NCBI RefSeq assembly: GCF_900111305.1
Contig: NZ_FOGS01000003.1
Coordinates: 1 to 64,000, forward strand
DNA from: Vreelandella subterranea
GTDB lineage: Bacteria > Pseudomonadota > Gammaproteobacteria > Pseudomonadales > Halomonadaceae
Reading direction: 5' to 3'
Length of the DNA stretch: 64,000 nucleotides
Position numbers and translations under genes: made by a program. Below, in pieces: positions 59,941-64,000 of the stretch. Within the stretch, counting starts at the first letter, position 1; each line of letters starts with the position of its first letter. The notes under the pieces were generated by a model, which searched no databases, had not been told where the DNA came from, and saw only the letters and a list, made by a program, of their open reading frames with translations.

Positions 59941-60752
59941 TGCGTAACACCCCCTTCGCTCGCTGCCACGCGGTTGGCAATCGCCACGAACTCGGCCACC
60001 GTCAGCGTTTGCGGGCGGCGCACCGGGTCAATACCGAGCGTTTCCAATAGCTCGGCGCTCACTCGCCCTTTCAGGTTATTGCGCAGCGTTTTGCGCCGCT
60101 GACCGAAAGCAAGCTTGACCAGTTCAAATAACAGCGCTGGGTCATCGGCCGGATGGGGCAGCGTTGCATGGGGCGTAAGGCGAACAATGGCTGAGTCGAC
60201 ACTTGGACGCGGCACAAAGGCCTCAGGCGGGACAATAAAGAGTTGCTCGACCTGGCAGTAATACTGGGCCATGACCGATAAGCGCCCCCAGTCAGGGCCG
60301 CCTGGCTCGGCCGCCAAGCGTTCCACCACCTCTTTTTGCAGCATGAAATGCATGTCGGCAATGGCATCGCCCATGGTCAGCAGGTGCACAATCAAGGGTG
60401 TCGAGATGTTGTAGGGCAGGTTGCCCACCACACGTAGCCCGGGGCCATCGCCTTTGAGGGCGGTGAAATCGAATTTCAGCGCGTCACCTTCATGGATGAC
60501 AAAATCCGGGTAATTGAAAAACTGCACGCGCAAGCCTGGAATCAGGTCGCGGTCGAGCTCGACAACCTCCAGCGCACCGGCGGCCTCCAGCAGCGGCTCG
60601 GTAAGCGCGCCCTGACCCGGGCCAATTTCAATCAGCCGGTCGCCTTCGCGCGGGCCAATGGCCCGCACAATGCGTGAAATGATCCCCAGGTCACGGAGAA
60701 AGTTCTGACCAAAACGTTTGCGGGCGCGGTGCTGCTGGGGCGCGTGAGACAT
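59937..60752 (-). CDS. rsmA: 16S rRNA dimethyladenosine transferase
   Basis: 271-residue SAM-dependent methylase that dimethylates A1518 and A1519 of 16S rRNA. Opening 'HRARKRFGQNFLRDLGIISR', motif I 'LIEIGPGQGALTEPLL' and motif IV 'NLPYNIST'. The gene starts 91 bp after pdxA, so a separate promoter is possible. Confidence 0.96.
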   Translation of the reverse strand: MSHAPQQHRARKRFGQNFLRDLGIISRIVRAIGPREGDRLIEIGPGQGALTEPLLEAAGALEVVELDRDLIPGLRVQFFNYPDFVIHEGDALKFDFTALKGDGPGLRVVGNLPYNISTPLIVHLLTMGDAIADMHFMLQKEVVERLAAEPGGPDWGRLSVMAQYYCQVEQLFIVPPEAFVPRPSVDSAIVRLTPHATLPHPADDPALLFELVKLAFGQRRKTLRNNLKGRVSAELLETLGIDPVRRPQTLTVAEFVAIANRVAASEGGVTQ

Positions 60753-60843
60753 CTAACACGGTTCCTTGGGGGGTCGGTCGTTGGCCATAAGGCCTGAATA
60801 ACTACATTGTCGAGAATAACGAGGTTTATTGAATCGCGCAGTG

Positions 60844-61899
60844 CTAGCCCAACGAAGCGGCGCGCTGGTCGGCGAGCCGTCGCGCCACTGATAGCGCCAC
60901 CTTTAAGCTTCCGGGGTCGGCAACGCCCTTGCCTGCCAGCGATAGCGCCGTGCCATGGTCAACCGAGGTACGCACTATCGGCAAGCCCAGGGTGATGTTG
61001 GCGGCCTGCCCAAAGCCTGCATATTTAAGCACTGCCAGTCCCTGGTCATGATACATGGCCAGGACAGCATCGACACCGGCCAGATGGCGCGGGGTAAACA
61101 GCGTATCGGCGGGGAAAGGGCCGCTGATCGCCATGCCTGTCTGACGCAGCTTGTCGAGGGCGGGAATAATGACATCCAGCTCTTCGCGCCCGAGATGGCC
61201 GTCTTCCCCGGCATGAGGGTTCAGGCCGCACACCGCAATGCGCGGGGTCGAAAGGCCGAACTGGTGGCGTAAATCGGCCTCCAGCAGGCGGCTGATACGT
61301 ATCACACCCTCAACGGTAATCGCATCCGCCACCTCACGCAGCGGTAGGTGCGTGGTCGCGAGCGCCACGCGCAGATCACCACTGCCCTCCCAACCAGGTG
61401 CTTGCGCATGCAGAGCGCGATCGGTGGCTAGCATCATGACCACCTCGTCAACGCCGCAGGCGTCGCGCAGCCATTCGGTGTGCCCGGTAAAGCCCGCAAA
61501 ACCGGCGTCGATAATCACGCCTTTGTGCAACGGCGCGGTAACCATCGCCGCCGCCTGCCCAGCCTGGCAAGCCGTCACGGCAAGCGCCAATGTCTCAAGC
61601 ACGTAGCGACTGTTAGCGGTGTTGAGCTCACCTGGAACCGCGGGTTCGGCGAGCTCAACCGGCCAGACCGCAAGCGTTGCCGCCCGTTGTGCAGGCAGTG
61701 CTTGCGACGGCGATACCTCAATGATGTCGACCTCAAGGGACAAGGCCGCGGCGCGTTGCCGCAGCAACTGCGGGTCGCCAATCGCGACGGTACCGGCGGG
61801 CAAGGCCCCCTGAGCTGCCAGTATCAGCGTCAATTCAGGCCCGATACCGGCGGGTTCACCCGTGGTTATCGCCAAAGGCGTTGCGCAACGAGTTTCCAT
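60844..61899 (-). CDS. pdxA: 4-hydroxythreonine-4-phosphate dehydrogenase
   Basis: 351-residue enzyme of pyridoxal phosphate synthesis. 'PLAITTGEPAGIGPEL', 'TAPLHKGVI', 'TGHTEWLRD', 'GLNPHAGEDGHLG' and 'AMYHDQGLAVLKYAGFGQAA' are the family pattern with its metal-binding His residues. ATG 61899 shares its A with the surA stop (TGATG); a TTG one codon up is not needed. Confidence 0.95.
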   Translation of the reverse strand: METRCATPLAITTGEPAGIGPELTLILAAQGALPAGTVAIGDPQLLRQRAAALSLEVDIIEVSPSQALPAQRAATLAVWPVELAEPAVPGELNTANSRYVLETLALAVTACQAGQAAAMVTAPLHKGVIIDAGFAGFTGHTEWLRDACGVDEVVMMLATDRALHAQAPGWEGSGDLRVALATTHLPLREVADAITVEGVIRISRLLEADLRHQFGLSTPRIAVCGLNPHAGEDGHLGREELDVIIPALDKLRQTGMAISGPFPADTLFTPRHLAGVDAVLAMYHDQGLAVLKYAGFGQAANITLGLPIVRTSVDHGTALSLAGKGVADPGSLKVALSVARRLADQRAASLG

Positions 61900-62915
61900 C
61901 AAAGGCGAATATCAACGAAGGCTTGCGAGCGGATTTGCTGCTGCCAGGTTTCCAGTTCCTGATTGGCGCGGCGCTGGAAAATCGCCTGGCGGACTTCTTC
62001 ACGCTGGGCTTCCCGGGTCACATCTTGCTGACGGCGCTCAAGCACCTCGATAATGTGGTAACCGAACTGCGAACGGACAGGCTCGGAGATCTGGTTGACC
62101 GCTAGCCCCCGCATAGCTTCTTCAAACGCCGGGACCGTCTGCCCGGGGCGCAACCAGCCAAGCCCCCCCCCGTTAAGCGCACTGCCATCGTCGTCGCTCA
62201 TTTCACGGGCCACCGTGGCGAAATCTTCGCCCTGTGCCAGGCGCGCGCGCACTTCCTCGGCTTGCGCCCGCGCCAGGTCCTCACCGCGGGTGGGGGTTAG
62301 CTCAATGAGCACGTGACGGGCACGGGTCTCCTGGATAACGGCTTCTGCGCCTACCTGCCCCATCTGCTGGCCCAGATAACGGTCAACCTCGCTGTCGCTG
62401 ACATTGACCCGGTTGCTTATCTGGCGCTGCTGAACCTGGCGTATCAACATCTCGCGCCGGACATCTTCACGTACGCTGGCCAGCGTCATGCCATCGGCTT
62501 CCACCGCATCGGCAAACTCGTCAAGGCTCATGTTGTTGGATTCGGCGATCGCGCGAACTTGCCGGTTCAGCTCGGTATCGTCGATGGAGACATTGGCATC
62601 GCGGGCCATTTGCAGCTGAATTTCTTCAAGCACCATGCGTTCCAGCACCTGTGATTCCAGCTGCTGGCGAGAAGGAAGCGATTCACCCCGCGACTGCGCC
62701 TGGCTTTCGATCTGCGCCAGCCGATTATTCAGCTCGCTGCGCATGATAACGCCGTCGTTGACCACCGCAACCACACGGTCCAGCGCCTGGCGCTCAGTGG
62801 GCCCGGTGGTCTGGGCCTGAACACTCATTGGCACGGCGGCCGCCATGCAAAGGGCCAGTGCGCCTCCCAGCGAAAGCAGGGTGGCGCGGGCGAACAAGGT
62901 CTTTCTCAATTTCAT
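61899..62915 (-). CDS. surA: SurA periplasmic chaperone with one parvulin domain
   Basis: 338-residue periplasmic chaperone helping outer-membrane proteins fold. The signal peptide is residues 1-35, ending 'MSVQAQ'. The N-terminal chaperone domain contains 'LDRVVAVVNDGVIMRSELNN'. Only one PPIase (parvulin) domain is seen ('RARHVLIELTPTRGEDLARA', 'GGLGWLRPGQTVPAFEEAMR', 'QFGYHIIEVLERR'), whereas E. coli SurA (428 residues) has two. The C-terminal helix 'LETWQQQIRSQAFVDIRL' closes the chaperone core. Confidence 0.93.
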   Translation of the reverse strand: MKLRKTLFARATLLSLGGALALCMAAAVPMSVQAQTTGPTERQALDRVVAVVNDGVIMRSELNNRLAQIESQAQSRGESLPSRQQLESQVLERMVLEEIQLQMARDANVSIDDTELNRQVRAIAESNNMSLDEFADAVEADGMTLASVREDVRREMLIRQVQQRQISNRVNVSDSEVDRYLGQQMGQVGAEAVIQETRARHVLIELTPTRGEDLARAQAEEVRARLAQGEDFATVAREMSDDDGSALNGGGLGWLRPGQTVPAFEEAMRGLAVNQISEPVRSQFGYHIIEVLERRQQDVTREAQREEVRQAIFQRRANQELETWQQQIRSQAFVDIRL

Positions 62916-62953
62916 AACATCAGTCTCAATCAGTCGCCATTCGAAAGGCTAAT

Positions 62954-64000
62954 TTATAAAGGCGTCGGGCGGTAACCCGGAATGGCTTGTTCAAAGAACC
63001 CACCGGCATTCTGGCCAACGCCGCCCAAACCGCGGAACACAAAGCGCAGGAAGATACCGCGGTCGTTAAAATCGTCATTGATGCGCGCGGTACCATTGTC
63101 ATCGACCCATTCACGCCACACCAGCTGCAGGCCATAGCAACAGTCGTTCCACTGCACGCCCGCCAGTTGCTCGAGCGAGCGATCATTGGTTTGATCGTGA
63201 AGGTAACGGCCGATCAGATCAATCTGTGGACTGGCCTTCCAGGCAAAGGACAGGTCCCATTCTTCACGATCATAGTTGCGGAAACTGTCATCGCTGGGTT
63301 CCACGCCCGGGTTAAAGTCTTCGATTTCCCAACGGTAGCCAAGGTTCACTACGTGGCCCTGAGGGTGGCGATAGCGTAGATCAACGGTAGAACTTTCAGT
63401 ACGCTCGCGCTTGTCGTCGTAGAGCCACTCGTAGCCGGTGCTCCAGCGATCATTAATCTGCCAGTCAACCTGCGTTACCAGCGGCGAGCGATCACGGGTA
63501 GCTTTATAACGGCTTTCAGTGCCTCTATCTGGCAGCTCATCGGCGTTGCCTTCAATATCTATTCTTCGCTCGTCGAAGTAGACACTTTGTCCTACACCCA
63601 CGGATAGGCGCTCGCGACCGGTTTCGTCTGCAAGCAGCCGTGACTCGACCCCCAACGACAATCGGTTCAAATCACCCACCCGGTCGGCGCCGGAAAAGCG
63701 TTGGGCCGACCAAAGCTGATTCCAGGAGAAGGGCCGCTCGCGGCTGTCGAAGCTTGGCAGATCACTCTGGTCGGTACGCGGCACAAAGGCGTAGTTCAAG
63801 CGCGGCTCCAGGGTTTGCCGGTAGTCACGCCCACCCAGCGCCAGTTCACGCTCAAACACCAGGCCACTGTCCACGGACGTTACCGCAATGCTTCGGCTCG
63901 GCGATTCGCTGTTTTCAGTTGCCCGGTTACCGTAGTCCAACTGATAGTCGGTGTGCCAGAGCTCTGTGCGGGGCTCGATATACCCCCAAGGGCGCTCGAA
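62954..64000 (-). CDS. lptD: LPS assembly outer-membrane protein LptD, 3' part
   Basis: C-terminal 348 residues of LptD; the 5' end lies beyond the window. The frame is open to the edge, with 'FERPWGYIEPRTELWHTDYQ' and on. Barrel strands alternate with 'SWNQLWSAQRFSGADRVGDL', 'NRLSLGVESRLL', and the C-terminal 'WNDCCYGLQLVWREW' holds the adjacent Cys pair used in LptD disulfides. It works with LptE to place LPS in the outer leaflet. surA begins 38 bp after its stop. Confidence 0.95.
   Translation of the reverse strand, partial: FERPWGYIEPRTELWHTDYQLDYGNRATENSESPSRSIAVTSVDSGLVFERELALGGRDYRQTLEPRLNYAFVPRTDQSDLPSFDSRERPFSWNQLWSAQRFSGADRVGDLNRLSLGVESRLLADETGRERLSVGVGQSVYFDERRIDIEGNADELPDRGTESRYKATRDRSPLVTQVDWQINDRWSTGYEWLYDDKRERTESSTVDLRYRHPQGHVVNLGYRWEIEDFNPGVEPSDDSFRNYDREEWDLSFAWKASPQIDLIGRYLHDQTNDRSLEQLAGVQWNDCCYGLQLVWREWVDDNGTARINDDFNDRGIFLRFVFRGLGGVGQNAGGFFEQAIPGYRPTPL

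Overview
The window is high-GC gammaproteobacterial DNA that looks like a Halomonas-type (Halomonadaceae) chromosome carrying the right-hand part of a Mu-like prophage. Three things support this: the gene order rpsU-dnaG-rpoD and lptD-surA-pdxA-rsmA-apaG-apaH-cca; a strong osmolyte-uptake content (a ProVWX-type ABC system and a BCCT carrier next to a UspA protein); and acidic proteins. The genus is inferred from gene content and protein style, not from a database match.

Bases 1 to about 16.8 kb: late region of a Mu-like transposable prophage, all on the + strand except one small gene. The order follows Mu: protease/scaffold (gpI, cut by the window edge), a probable capsid cement protein, major head protein gpT, FluMu/gp35-like protein, gp36, gp37, gp38-type DUF2635, tail sheath gpL, tail tube gpM, tail assembly chaperone gp41 with a -2 frameshift extension, tape measure, gpN, gpP hub, gp45 spike, gp46, gp47 (J), gp48, a collar-type tail fibre, a DUF4376 fibre-assembly protein, then com and a D12-class adenine methyltransferase where Mu has com and mom. 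A minus-strand two-helix membrane protein sits between the tape-measure and gpN genes and looks like a moron. A coiled-coil/zinc-ribbon cargo gene and a pair of identical 19-bp direct repeats lie at the right edge, next to the 3' end of a tRNA gene with CAU anticodon (Ile2 type). Portal, terminase, transposase and repressor genes would lie to the left of the window.

17 to 27 kb: a YceI-family exported protein and a converging ABC exporter. Then comes an iron-siderophore uptake locus (binding protein, two permeases, ATPase) divergent from a TonB-dependent receptor, with a Fur-like dyad in front of each transcription unit. It ends with a strong terminator and a TSUP permease with a non-AUG start.

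27 to 43 kb: a LysR regulator, an AEC permease, a PQQ-type aldose sugar dehydrogenase and a sensor kinase/sigma-54 response-regulator pair. These are followed by an acidic lipoprotein, the betaine-type ABC system (ATPase with CBS domains, permease, binding protein) with a good sigma-70 promoter, UspA, a BCCT carrier, a DEDD exonuclease with a CNMP/CBS/DUF294 protein, and a DUF4168 protein.

43 to 50 kb: a DMT permease, a stand-alone EAL protein, and a minus-strand formaldehyde-detoxification cluster (exported metallo-beta-lactamase-fold protein, glutathione-dependent formaldehyde dehydrogenase, S-formylglutathione hydrolase, then mtgA). A LysR gene diverges from the cluster, and a perfect dyad lies just in front of that gene.

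50 to 64 kb: housekeeping core with rpoD, dnaG, rpsU, tsaD, plsY, folB-folK, cca, apaH, apaG, rsmA, pdxA, surA and the 3' part of lptD. Many neighbours overlap by ATGA or TGATG, which indicates translationally coupled operons.
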